From positions 1 through 28,592 of IMG/VR virus record IMGVR_UViG_3300036832_000102: a stretch of 28,592 nt of DNA; one strand, written 5' to 3'. The notes under the pieces are model-generated. The model was not told the DNA's origin and ran no database searches. It worked only from the letters and a program-made list of their open reading frames with translations. Source of the stretch: a virus. Of this stretch, positions 1-5,423 are shown piece by piece. The position numbers and the translations under genes are program-made. Position 1 is the stretch's first letter. Every line of letters begins with the position of its first letter.

Positions 1-35
1 ATGTTACGTATAGTATCATCGTCGATGTCGGCCAT
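1..35 (-). CDS. Start of a leftward gene, cut by the window edge
   Basis: On the minus strand an ATG at 35-33 opens a frame reading MADIDDDTIRN and continues off the left edge. It is preceded, with a 6-base spacer, by a perfect AGGAG ribosome binding site (plus-strand CTCCT at 42-46), which is why this very short piece is called a gene start. The product cannot be named from 11 residues; they are acidic. It would be the next leftward gene after the 60-residue protein. If the two window ends were physically joined, this frame would run directly into the leftward gene at the right edge; that is reported as a finding and not assumed here. Confidence 0.55.
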   Translation of the reverse strand, partial: MADIDDDTIRN

Positions 36-157
36 GGGCGGCTCCTGTTAGTGGGACGTGTTAGTAGGTGCAGCGAGCTATCTGAAAAAGTGATGGCTAG
101 CGCCTGCGGCTATCTGTGTTCGCGTATTGTACAGTACTATATAAATAGCAGTACCAC

Positions 158-186
158 TTGACATAGCCACCAAAAACCTTTAGGGT
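158..186 (+). promoter_or_regulatory. Promoter-like box, same -35 block as the leftward promoters but facing right
   Basis: TTGACA at 158-163 belongs to a 13-base block (TTGACATAGCCAC) identical to the -35 region of the leftward promoter at 732-760. A 17-base spacer leads to TAGGGT at 181-186, a poor -10 element. It faces opposite to the genes around it. It could be a weak promoter for antisense RNA, a decayed copy, or a protein binding site that shares the -35 sequence. Confidence 0.3.
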
Positions 187-242
187 GGTGGGTGGGATTC
201 GATAAGAAATACAATACATGAGCGATAGCGAATGGATTGTAG

Positions 243-270
243 AATGCTACTCACCTTGGTGAGTAGCATT
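243..270. repeat. Perfect 13-bp inverted repeat with a 2-base centre
   Basis: AATGCTACTCACC at 243-255 is mirrored exactly by GGTGAGTAGCATT at 258-270, with TT between. No T-run follows on either strand, so it does not look like an intrinsic terminator. The near-perfect symmetry fits a dimeric repressor operator or a cruciform as well as an RNA hairpin. Confidence 0.7.
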
Positions 271-308
271 GAGAGAGCATAGGCGCCTTGCTTGATGCTA
301 GTGACCTT

Positions 309-336
309 GTTAGTAGGCTCAGCCTCGGCTACTAAC
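309..336. repeat. 8-bp inverted repeat (GTTAGTAG ... CTACTAAC)
   Basis: GTTAGTAG at 309-316 pairs with CTACTAAC at 329-336 across a 12-base loop that could itself form a 5-bp hairpin (AGGCT/AGCCT). The TTAGTAG word recurs at about 60 and 722, always in noncoding DNA near the leftward genes. Function unknown. Confidence 0.45.
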
Positions 337-350
337 ATGCAGCCATACAT

Positions 351-384
351 GTAAAGAACCGCGCCACATTGCTATGGCGCGGTT
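351..384 (-). terminator. Hairpin terminator behind the 60-residue protein gene
   Basis: A perfect 10-bp stem, AACCGCGCCA (357-366) with TGGCGCGGTT (375-384), and an 8-base loop. Read leftward, the stem is followed by CTTTAC, a short weak T-stretch. It lies 28 bases beyond the stop codon of the leftward 60-residue gene. The flank on its upstream side (GGTTAGG..TAGGCT) is nearly the same as at the terminator at 1177-1213, supporting a shared gene-end role. Confidence 0.6.
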
Positions 385-411
385 AGGGTAGGCTCAGGCT
401 GTAGCTGTGTG

Positions 412-594
412 CTATATGTGTTCGACGTTACGCACGTCTGCGCTGATGATGCGCTCGACTGCACCTGACAAGCTGATGCGGATAGTCTGCTGCTGCTTGC
501 CTGCATAGTGGCTCAGTACGTAGCCATACCACACGTGATCTCCGAGTGTGACGCACACGTGATCTTCGTGCTCGAATACTGTCGGCTCGTTCAT
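412..594 (-). CDS. Small hypothetical phage protein, 60 residues
   Basis: A leftward gene of unknown function. The ATG at 594-592 is chosen because AAGGA lies 7 bases upstream; an in-frame ATG nine codons earlier (621) has no ribosome binding site. The protein is compact, with an acidic N-terminus followed by alternating hydrophobic and polar residues from about residue 12 to the end (VCVTLGDHVWYGYV, then TIRISLSG and ending VRNVEHI). This pattern would fit a small SH3-like beta barrel, but that is inference only. It is served by a perfect consensus promoter at 732-760 with an untranslated leader of about 130 bases carrying two hairpins, and by a hairpin terminator at 357-384. Strong promoter and leftward orientation suggest an early gene acting on the host. 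A 97-codon frame overlapping it in another phase is a shadow. Confidence 0.7.
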   Translation of the reverse strand: MNEPTVFEHEDHVCVTLGDHVWYGYVLSHYAGKQQQTIRISLSGAVERIISADVRNVEHI

Positions 595-635
595 TGTAGT
601 GTCCTTGACTTGTGTTTGCATACATGTTCGCAGGT

Positions 636-675
636 GTGTCTGCTATTGCACAGACACTTTCGCGCCTGCGGCGCG
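636..675. repeat. Two-hairpin repeat, copy 1
   Basis: Hairpin A: GTGTCTG (636-642) with CAGACAC (651-657), 7 bp, 8-base loop. After TTT follows hairpin B: CGCGCC (661-666), loop TGC, GGCGCG (670-675). Read leftward, this copy lies in the leader of the 60-residue gene, between its promoter and its ribosome binding site. Copy 2 at 915-955 has the same order and the same ACACTTT linker, with a base-pair swap in hairpin B. Confidence 0.65.
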
Positions 676-731
676 GCACTTCGTTAGGCTGACGGGCTTG
701 TGTTCTCTGTCCGTTCCTCATTGTTAGTAGT

Positions 732-760
732 ATTATAGCACATGTTAGTGGCTATGTCAA
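732..760 (-). promoter_or_regulatory. Perfect consensus sigma70-type promoter for the 60-residue gene
   Basis: Read leftward: TTGACA (plus-strand TGTCAA at 755-760), 17-base spacer, TATAAT (plus-strand ATTATA at 732-737). All twelve key bases match consensus. Transcription would start near 725, about 130 bases before the ATG at 594. Expected to be read by host RNA polymerase immediately after infection. Confidence 0.85.
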
Positions 761-914
761 GTTAACGTGCTGTTTCTGTGCGTGTTTATGCAATACAGTC
801 AATGACTTGCAGGCTGTATGTGTGTATGTGGTGCAGTACTGTGTGCGTGTGCACGTATGATGCAGTACTGTACATGGCTCGGGCATCGAACAGACACTGG
901 CAGGTGCAGTATCG

Positions 915-955
915 TGCATGGTAGGTCATGCAAACACTTTCGCGGCTGCGCCGCG
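915..955. repeat. Two-hairpin repeat, copy 2 with compensatory change
   Basis: Hairpin A: TGCATG (915-920) with CATGCA (927-932), 6 bp, 6-base loop. Linker AACACTTT. Hairpin B: CGCGGC (941-946), loop TGC, GCCGCG (950-955). Compared with copies 1 and 3, the fifth base of the left arm is G instead of C and its partner is C instead of G, so pairing is kept. Hairpin A differs completely in sequence from that of copy 1 but is also paired. Confidence 0.65.
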
Positions 956-1044
956 GTTTGGTTTGGCTCGTCAGGCATCGGGGCTTGTGTAAAAACGCGC
1001 CGCGCACATACCATAGCGTGCACTGTGTTACGCGCATAATAAAG

Positions 1045-1071
1045 CGCGCCGTGCATGTGAGCAGCGGCGCG
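1045..1071. repeat. 7-bp GC-rich inverted repeat
   Basis: CGCGCCG (1045-1051) pairs with CGGCGCG (1065-1071) across a 13-base loop. Read leftward it is followed by CTTTATTATG, a poor T-stretch, so it could be a weak leftward terminator. The arm sequence resembles hairpin B of the nearby repeats. Confidence 0.45.
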
Positions 1072-1113
1072 ATATAGGGCAATGGTGCATGTGTGCAATG
1101 GTATAGGTCAGTG

Positions 1114-1169
1114 GTCTAGTCCAGATGGAGCAAGACTTTCGCGCCTGCGGCGCGGTTGGCTGGCTAGAC
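1114..1169. repeat. Repeat copy 3: triloop hairpin nested in a longer stem
   Basis: CGCGCC (1140-1145), loop TGC, GGCGCG (1149-1154), preceded by the ACTTT-type linker, matches hairpin B of copy 1 exactly. Here an outer stem replaces hairpin A: GTCTAG-T-CCAG (1114-1124) pairs with CTGG-CTAGAC (1160-1169), ten pairs with one bulged T. It lies just past the terminator of the 321-residue gene when read leftward. Confidence 0.55.
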
Positions 1170-1176
1170 GATAGGC

Positions 1177-1213
1177 AATAAAAAACCCCGCTGCCATTTC
1201 TGGCAACGGGGTT
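1177..1213 (-). terminator. Strong intrinsic terminator of the 321-residue gene
   Basis: Read leftward: AACCCCG, one G-T type pair, TGCCA, loop GAAA, TGGCA, CGGGGTT, then TTTTATT. A stem of about 13 pairs with a GNRA tetraloop and a T-run is a textbook rho-independent terminator, 18 bases beyond the stop codon at 1234-1232. Between stop and stem lies a run of GGTTA/GGCTA units (1211-1234 on the plus strand). Confidence 0.9.
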
Positions 1214-1231
1214 AGGTTAGGCTAGGTTAGG

Positions 1232-2197
1232 TTACTTGCTCGCCTTGGCTGGCGCTTCGGTTGCACGCGGCACATCGAAGCCCGGCGCGTTGCGGATCGC
1301 ATCCCATATCCGCATGAGTGTCGTGATAGCGTTCAAGTCACGCGGATCGAAGTCAGACACGTTCGGCACAGTGCCCGGCATCTGGTTCTTAGGATCGAGC
1401 ACGGCAATCATCGCTTCAGCGTGCACGCGGATGGTATCGCCGTTACCCTTGGCAGTAGCTGGCGCAGTCGTGCCAGTCGCGGCACCGTTCGCCGTCGTGC
1501 CTTCGGCTTGCGTGCCTTTCGTCACACGCGGTGCGGGCGGATTGTTCACGCTATTGAACTGCGCCACGCTGGCGAAGTACTTATCAAACGCGACCTTGCC
1601 GTCCTTAGTCGTCTGGAAGATGCGGCCCGTTCCGTTCAGCGGAATGAGTGCGTCCTTATCCAGCGGGATGGCAGTCGCCGCGTCGGCGTTCGCCTTGAGT
1701 AGCAGCATGACGGGCGGCACATTCCACATGCCAGTCTTCACGTCGAAGTTAGTCAACGGAACCTGCCGCGACGCCAGACCGATAGCGAACGTCATCGATC
1801 CGTTAAGCAGCGTGCGATGCTGCGCAATGGCGTCAAGCTCGTTGGTGTAGTCTGCCGTCACGACGGTAGGACGCTCCGAGGGCTTGGGCAGAAACTTCTC
1901 GATCATCGCTTTCATGTAGATAGCGCGCGTGTCCTTGCTGGTCAGCGCCGACGCGAGCGAACCCACCGAGTTAGAACCCTGCCCGGTACGCACGGTGTCA
2001 GCATGCACGATGATAGCAGCGGCCATGCGCTGTGTTGCACTGCCCTGCAAACGCTTGCCGCTGTCCCAATCCTTGAACGCTTGCGACGCAAGCGCCATAG
2101 GCTCGAAGCCAGCCAACTCCATTTCCTTAGCCGGAGTGATCGTGACACGCTCCGCAGTGGTGCGGGCAGCGGCAGTCTTTTGTGCGCGTGTAGCCAT
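1232..2197 (-). CDS. Hypothetical leftward phage protein, 321 residues
   Basis: Function not recognised. The ATG at 2197-2195 is preferred because GGGAG lies 9 bases upstream; extending the frame to 2254 would leave almost no leader after the predicted transcription start near 2256. The protein opens with a basic Ala/Thr-rich stretch (MATRAQKTAAARTT), followed by a mixed helical region with several aromatic residues, then a low-complexity Ala/Thr/Gly linker at about residues 226-255 and a C-terminal segment from about 257 with motifs such as HAEAMIAVLDP and DFDPRDLNAITTLMRIWDAI. No signal peptide or membrane segment is visible. It is a single-gene unit with its own near-consensus promoter and strong terminator, as expected for an early or constantly expressed gene. 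A DNA-binding or host-takeover role is possible but not shown. Codon use (GCG, GGC, ACG) differs from the GGT/GCA/ACA-rich late genes. Confidence 0.8.
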   Translation of the reverse strand: MATRAQKTAAARTTAERVTITPAKEMELAGFEPMALASQAFKDWDSGKRLQGSATQRMAAAIIVHADTVRTGQGSNSVGSLASALTSKDTRAIYMKAMIEKFLPKPSERPTVVTADYTNELDAIAQHRTLLNGSMTFAIGLASRQVPLTNFDVKTGMWNVPPVMLLLKANADAATAIPLDKDALIPLNGTGRIFQTTKDGKVAFDKYFASVAQFNSVNNPPAPRVTKGTQAEGTTANGAATGTTAPATAKGNGDTIRVHAEAMIAVLDPKNQMPGTVPNVSDFDPRDLNAITTLMRIWDAIRNAPGFDVPRATEAPAKASK

Positions 2198-2262
2198 AAC
2201 TGTGTACTCCCGTTGTCCAAGCCGGTTGCCTCTTTGGCAGCGATCACTTGTCAACTGTCAAT

Positions 2263-2291
2263 ATAGTAGCACTATGCAATGCCTATGTCAA
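2263..2291 (-). promoter_or_regulatory. Near-consensus sigma70-type promoter for the 321-residue gene
   Basis: Read leftward: TTGACA (plus-strand TGTCAA at 2286-2291), 17-base spacer, TACTAT (plus-strand ATAGTA at 2263-2268). The -35 block TTGACATAG is shared with the promoter at 732-760. Predicted start near 2256 gives a leader of about 58 bases. Confidence 0.8.
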
Positions 2292-2939
2292 GCAAACCTA
2301 CTAATGCACAGTATGCATAGTGATAATGTATGCCATGCATAGTGGTGCAGTGTTAGGCAATGCAGCACTGTCTGTTAATGCAGTACTGTTTTAACAAACA
2401 CTAACCTAAATGGTAGCACTACTGCACAGTTTGTTTATACAGTATGGGTTAGACTGCACTCTAACTAAGTTAGTGCAAGTACATAGTACAGGCATGGCAT
2501 ATGGGCAGCATGGGCAGACTAACACTCACATACCGTGCTACCTGGATAGGTTAACGGCATCGTAGCAGCGTCCTATGGGCAGTAACAGACACTAGCACTA
2601 AGTAGACACTGAGTTACTTAGATGCATGTGTACTTACATACTGACATACATACATAGGCACAGTTTATGGTGTGCTATGTGGCAGTGTGGCGGACCGCAA
2701 TCGTCGGCTGTGGGTCAATTCCTGCGCCTGTATGCGTTTACGTCAAGCAACGCATGCATGCATCCTACTTGCCGCACATGCTCGCATCATGATTGAAGTA
2801 CAGCGTGATGCATGCACTGATGCACTGCACTAGTGATGTGCTACTAGATGCAAGTGCTCGCGTGCTGCAATGCGTCTAGCTAGAAGCATGCTTGTGCTTG
2901 CTTACTCTAGTGCTGCACTGCTTCACTAATGTAGTGCAT

Positions 2940-2979
2940 CACGCCCCCCTCTCCCCGCACCGTTTTCCAAAAGGGGGTG
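2940..2979. repeat. Imperfect inverted repeat with polypyrimidine arm
   Basis: A C-rich run with few interruptions (2944-2956) is followed by GTTTTCCAAAAG, a short TTTT/AAAA hairpin, then GGGGGTG (2973-2979), which can pair back to the C-run; CAC at 2940-2942 can pair with GTG at 2977-2979 if the register shifts. It is unlike anything else in the window and lies 186 bases upstream of the first late gene. Confidence 0.4.
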
Positions 2980-3164
2980 TAAACTAAGTGACGGCTGGCC
3001 ACGGCGCACCTGAGTCTATACACAAAACCAGAGCCTAACCAATGTGTACGCCTATGTATAGTGGGGGGCCGGTTCATCTTCTTGTATTAGATGCTGCATT
3101 AGCTGTTGCGTGTCACAGCAGTAATGTGCAAGCTCGGCGTTCACCAATAGAGTGGAGAACAGGC

Positions 3165-3593
3165 ATGGCTACGTATGGTCTAGTGCCCAATGCCCAAGTG
3201 CCATTTACTGGCTATACCAATACGCTTGGCACAGGTCAAGCTAATGCTTACTCTGCTACAGGTTCAGTCTACTTCAATGGCGTTACGCAGGGTGATGATC
3301 GCATTGCAAAGATGCTGCGTAATGGTGGCATGACTGCTGGTGTGCGACAGTTGATGTATACACTGTTAGGTGCTGCTGCTGGTGCAAGTGCTGTGCGTAG
3401 TAAAGCACAAGTGCAAGGCATCGCTGGTGGACCGAGTGGCGCATGCACTATTGAAGTAGTGCCGCTAGTGAATCGCAACACGACTGCTGCGGACCTCACA
3501 GCGTTTCAGGGACTGATGAATCGCAACGTCATGCCTGCTACTTATCCGCCTGATCTCAGTGGTAACGGTGGTGGTGGGAGGGTAGGACTGTAA
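3165..3593 (+). CDS. First late-operon gene, unknown virion-region protein, 142 residues
   Basis: Not recognised. The ATG at 3165 follows GGAG with a 7-base spacer, which decides the start against an in-frame ATG at 3042. The N-terminal third is polar and rich in Gly, Thr, Asn and Tyr (LVPNAQVPFTGYTNTLGTG), the middle has a helical Ala-rich piece (about residues 60-85, RQLMYTLLGAAAGASAVRS) that could be an amphipathic or membrane-seeking helix, and the tail is Gly-rich. It opens the rightward block and its stop overlaps the next start (TAATG), so it is translated together with the two following unknown genes and the terminase genes. A structural or assembly role is inferred from position only. 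Confidence 0.75.
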   Translation: MATYGLVPNAQVPFTGYTNTLGTGQANAYSATGSVYFNGVTQGDDRIAKMLRNGGMTAGVRQLMYTLLGAAAGASAVRSKAQVQGIAGGPSGACTIEVVPLVNRNTTAADLTAFQGLMNRNVMPATYPPDLSGNGGGGRVGL

Positions 3594-3895
3594 TGGCAAA
3601 GAATACATTTGCACCTGAAGTCAAGGCTGCAATGGCTGAGACACCTGCTGATCGTGCACGCGACAAGGCTGCTGGCATTAAGGAAGGTAGTCCTGCTGAC
3701 GAGAAGCTGGATGCAATGCCAGCCAATCGTGGCACTACGCTGAGTCAAGGCATGCAGAATGCTCGACAGCCACCAATGCAGCGTGGTCCTGCACTCAACG
3801 TGCCGCCTCCTGGTGCGATCCCGTCTGACATGCATCATGTGAGTGCCGCTGCTGGTATAGCACATGCAATACTTGGCAACAGGGGACTGCGGTAA
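3593..3895 (+). CDS. Unknown small late protein, 100 residues
   Basis: Not recognised. The start overlaps the previous stop (TAATG) and has AGGA 5 bases upstream. The first 45 residues are charged and helix-prone (APEVKAAMAETPADRARDKAA), followed by a proline-rich stretch (LNVPPPGAIPSDM, about 69-81) and a short hydrophobic end (SAAAGIAHAILG). No catalytic motif is visible. Its neighbour downstream also mixes a short helical N-terminus with a proline-rich tail, and the two are coupled by another TAATG overlap. Could be an internal virion or assembly factor. Confidence 0.7.
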   Translation: MAKNTFAPEVKAAMAETPADRARDKAAGIKEGSPADEKLDAMPANRGTTLSQGMQNARQPPMQRGPALNVPPPGAIPSDMHHVSAAAGIAHAILGNRGLR

Positions 3896-4830
3896 TGGCA
3901 GTAGGTGATGAAGATCCCAACTCACCGACAGTCAAGGTGCATGAGTATCTGCGTAGTCAAGGACTGCAACCGACAGCACAGAACGTCCACAATGTGCTGA
4001 TGGCACAGTCTATGGGTATGCCTGTGATGAAGAACTTGGTGACAGAGGCACCGCCCGGTGATGATGTAGGTGTTGGTCAGCGTGGCAATGTCGCAAGTAA
4101 GGTAGAAGGTGGTGGCAAGCGATTGCCTGAGCATCCTATACCGCCTGATAATGTTCCTCCTGCTAGTGGCAGTAGTGGTAGCGGTGGCGGTGGCGGTAAT
4201 CAGAATACATCTGCTGCACCAAGTGGTGGCCTCAACGTAACGCTCGGTGAGCAGATACTCGGTGGTGCTGGTGCTGCTGCTGGTCTAGGTGCTGGTGGCT
4301 ATGCTGGCATGCAGGCGTATAGACAACTGATGGGTGGTAATCCAACAGGTGTTCCTAGCACTGGTGCAGATGGCATGCCACTGCCTGACATCGATGTGTC
4401 ACTTGCACCGAAGCCACAAGGACAGATTGGCACAGATCAGTATAGGTTGGCTGGGCCAGATGCAAGTGTGAACCCGATGGAAGCTGCAATGCAACGTGCA
4501 CTTGCACCACCGGGTGCACCACAGATCGAAGGTCCACCTAATCTGAGTGGCATCAATCCACCTGTGCAGCCAAGTGATGTAATGCCTAAGCCAGCATTGC
4601 CTCCTGGTGTGACACCACAGGATGCAGCCAACATTGCATTGCGTGGTCAGCCTACTGGTCCAATGGCTAACATGCCGATTGCTCCGCCTGCCGGTGGTCC
4701 GTCACCTGTGCCTGCACCGGGTGGTGGTGGTGATATACCGACGCAGATCATTAGGCCAAGTCCTGCACAGATACGCTCACTTGCTCCACCGCCTGTGCGT
4801 CCACCTGCTAGACTGTGGGTGCCACGCTAA
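3895..4830 (+). CDS. Gly/Pro-rich late protein of unknown function, 311 residues
   Basis: Not recognised. Three parts can be seen: a helical N-terminus at about residues 12-47 (VKVHEYLRSQGLQPT and VHNVLMAQSMG), a Gly/Ala-rich hydrophobic segment at about 118-145 that could insert in or lie along a membrane, and a long disordered tail from about 155 to the end dominated by Pro, Gly and Ala (APPGAPQIEGPP, APPAGGPSPVPAPGGGG). Low-complexity tails of this kind also occur in the portal C-terminus and in the internal virion proteins of this phage. Start overlaps the previous stop (TAATG); stop overlaps the next start in the same way. A virion-associated or ejected protein is a reasonable guess. Confidence 0.7.
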   Translation: MAVGDEDPNSPTVKVHEYLRSQGLQPTAQNVHNVLMAQSMGMPVMKNLVTEAPPGDDVGVGQRGNVASKVEGGGKRLPEHPIPPDNVPPASGSSGSGGGGGNQNTSAAPSGGLNVTLGEQILGGAGAAAGLGAGGYAGMQAYRQLMGGNPTGVPSTGADGMPLPDIDVSLAPKPQGQIGTDQYRLAGPDASVNPMEAAMQRALAPPGAPQIEGPPNLSGINPPVQPSDVMPKPALPPGVTPQDAANIALRGQPTGPMANMPIAPPAGGPSPVPAPGGGGDIPTQIIRPSPAQIRSLAPPPVRPPARLWVPR

Positions 4831-5423
4831 TGGCGTTGCCCGCAGCCAATGAGCCACTTAGACTTGCAGACGGCAGAATTGTGCATCCTGGTGGCGACAT
4901 TACTACTGATCCTAGCAAGCTCGGTCTTGTAGAGATACCCACACACCAAGAGGCGCAGCGCATTATTACGCAGACGCGACGCAAGTTGACTGACTTGCCT
5001 GCGATGCCGAAGCAGATGAATGCCATCGGTGCTGTCTTGTCTTATGTGCTGTTCGGGTTGGATGACGAAGAGATAGCGATCAGCACTAGCCTGACTGTAG
5101 AGCAGGTGCAAGCCATCAAAGACGCTGACCCGTTTAGGCAGTTGTACGATGTCGTCGCACAGACAGTGCTTGAGCAACAGGCAGAGACAGTGCGTGACGT
5201 GTTCGCTAAGAACGCAAAGAACGCTGCTAACACAATGGTTGAAGCTCTACAGGCAGGTACACGCACCGATCGCATGGCTGCTGCTCGTGACATACTTGAT
5301 CGCAGCGGTCACCGCCCTGCTGATGTTATAGAGCACAGGCATCGGATGGATGGCGGTCTGGTGATCGAGATAGTCAAGCGAGATGAGCACAAGGTGCCGA
5401 CCATAGACATGGGAGCAATCTGA
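4830..5423 (+). CDS. Probable terminase small subunit, 197 residues
   Basis: Likely recognises phage DNA for packaging together with the large subunit encoded two genes downstream. A helix-turn-helix-like region is visible at about residues 63-95 (VLSYVLFGLDDEEIAIS followed by LTVEQVQAIK), then a long helical segment (about 100-150) and a motif near 148-165 (RMAAARDILDRSGH) that resembles the C-terminal end of many small terminase-like proteins. The start is taken at 4830 where TAATG joins it to the previous gene; an upstream in-frame ATG at 4815 would overlap the previous gene by 16 bases and has no better ribosome binding site. Position before the large terminase supports the call. An alternative is another DNA-binding late regulator. 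Confidence 0.6.
   Translation: MALPAANEPLRLADGRIVHPGGDITTDPSKLGLVEIPTHQEAQRIITQTRRKLTDLPAMPKQMNAIGAVLSYVLFGLDDEEIAISTSLTVEQVQAIKDADPFRQLYDVVAQTVLEQQAETVRDVFAKNAKNAANTMVEALQAGTRTDRMAAARDILDRSGHRPADVIEHRHRMDGGLVIEIVKRDEHKVPTIDMGAI

Larger units (their letters stand above)
36..411. other. Noncoding stretch with three inverted repeats and an opposite-facing promoter-like box
   Basis: No convincing gene lies in these 376 bases. They hold the leader and ribosome binding site of the gene starting at 35, a TTGACA box on the plus strand at 158-163, a perfect 13-bp inverted repeat at 243-270, an 8-bp inverted repeat at 309-336 and a terminator-type hairpin at 357-384. A 56-codon leftward frame at 350-180 was considered and left out for lack of a ribosome binding site. 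No consensus promoter was found immediately upstream of the gene at 35; the AT-rich stretch around 131-150 is the best place for one. Confidence 0.5.
595..1231. other. Noncoding stretch with repeated hairpins, one promoter and one terminator
   Basis: Between the two leftward genes there is no frame with both a ribosome binding site and protein-like composition. The stretch holds the leader and promoter of the 60-residue gene, three copies of a GC-rich triloop hairpin (661-675, 941-955, 1140-1154), a 7-bp hairpin at 1045-1071, two CAGTACTG palindromes (834-841 and 863-870), and the terminator of the 321-residue gene. The density of paired elements suggests regulatory or noncoding-RNA use. Confidence 0.55.
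2198..3164. other. Divergent intergenic region, repeat-rich, no convincing gene
   Basis: Nearly one kilobase separates the leftward 321-residue gene from the rightward late operon. It contains the leftward promoter, one CAGTACTG palindrome (2381-2388) with relatives nearby, a stretch at about 2745-2945 crowded with TGCATGCA, TGCACTGC and AGTGC words including a long-range inverted pair TGATGCACT / AGTGCATCA, and a polypyrimidine run at 2944-2956 facing a G-run at 2973-2977. Rightward frames entering at 3042 lack a ribosome binding site. No convincing rightward sigma70 promoter for the late operon was found. The position and repeat content fit a replication origin, a packaging site or a late control region; none is proven. 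Confidence 0.5.

Noticed and set aside
218-262. 14-residue rightward peptide (MSDSEWIVECYSPW) ending within the perfect inverted repeat, resembling an attenuator leader
   Set aside because: No ribosome binding site, the promoter-like box upstream has a poor -10, the hairpin has no T-run and no rightward gene follows.
180-350. 56-codon leftward frame (MYGCMLVAEAEPTN start)
   Set aside because: Composition is not impossible for a small protein, but no ribosome binding site precedes any of its ATGs, it starts right behind a terminator hairpin, and it contains the perfect 28-base inverted repeat.
786-1098. Two overlapping leftward frames of about 98 codons and one rightward frame of 73 codons
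   Set aside because: Cys/His/Thr-rich translations without ribosome binding sites, running through palindromes and hairpin repeats; treated as noncoding.
1236-1850. 204-codon rightward frame opposite the 321-residue gene
   Set aside because: The leftward frame has promoter, ribosome binding site and terminator; the rightward frame has none.
2198-2254. 19-codon N-terminal extension of the 321-residue protein
   Set aside because: It would begin two bases after the predicted transcription start; GGGAG lies before the ATG at 2197.
3042-3164. 41-codon N-terminal extension of the first late protein
   Set aside because: No ribosome binding site at 3042, Cys/His-rich composition, whereas GGAG sits 7 bases before the ATG at 3165.
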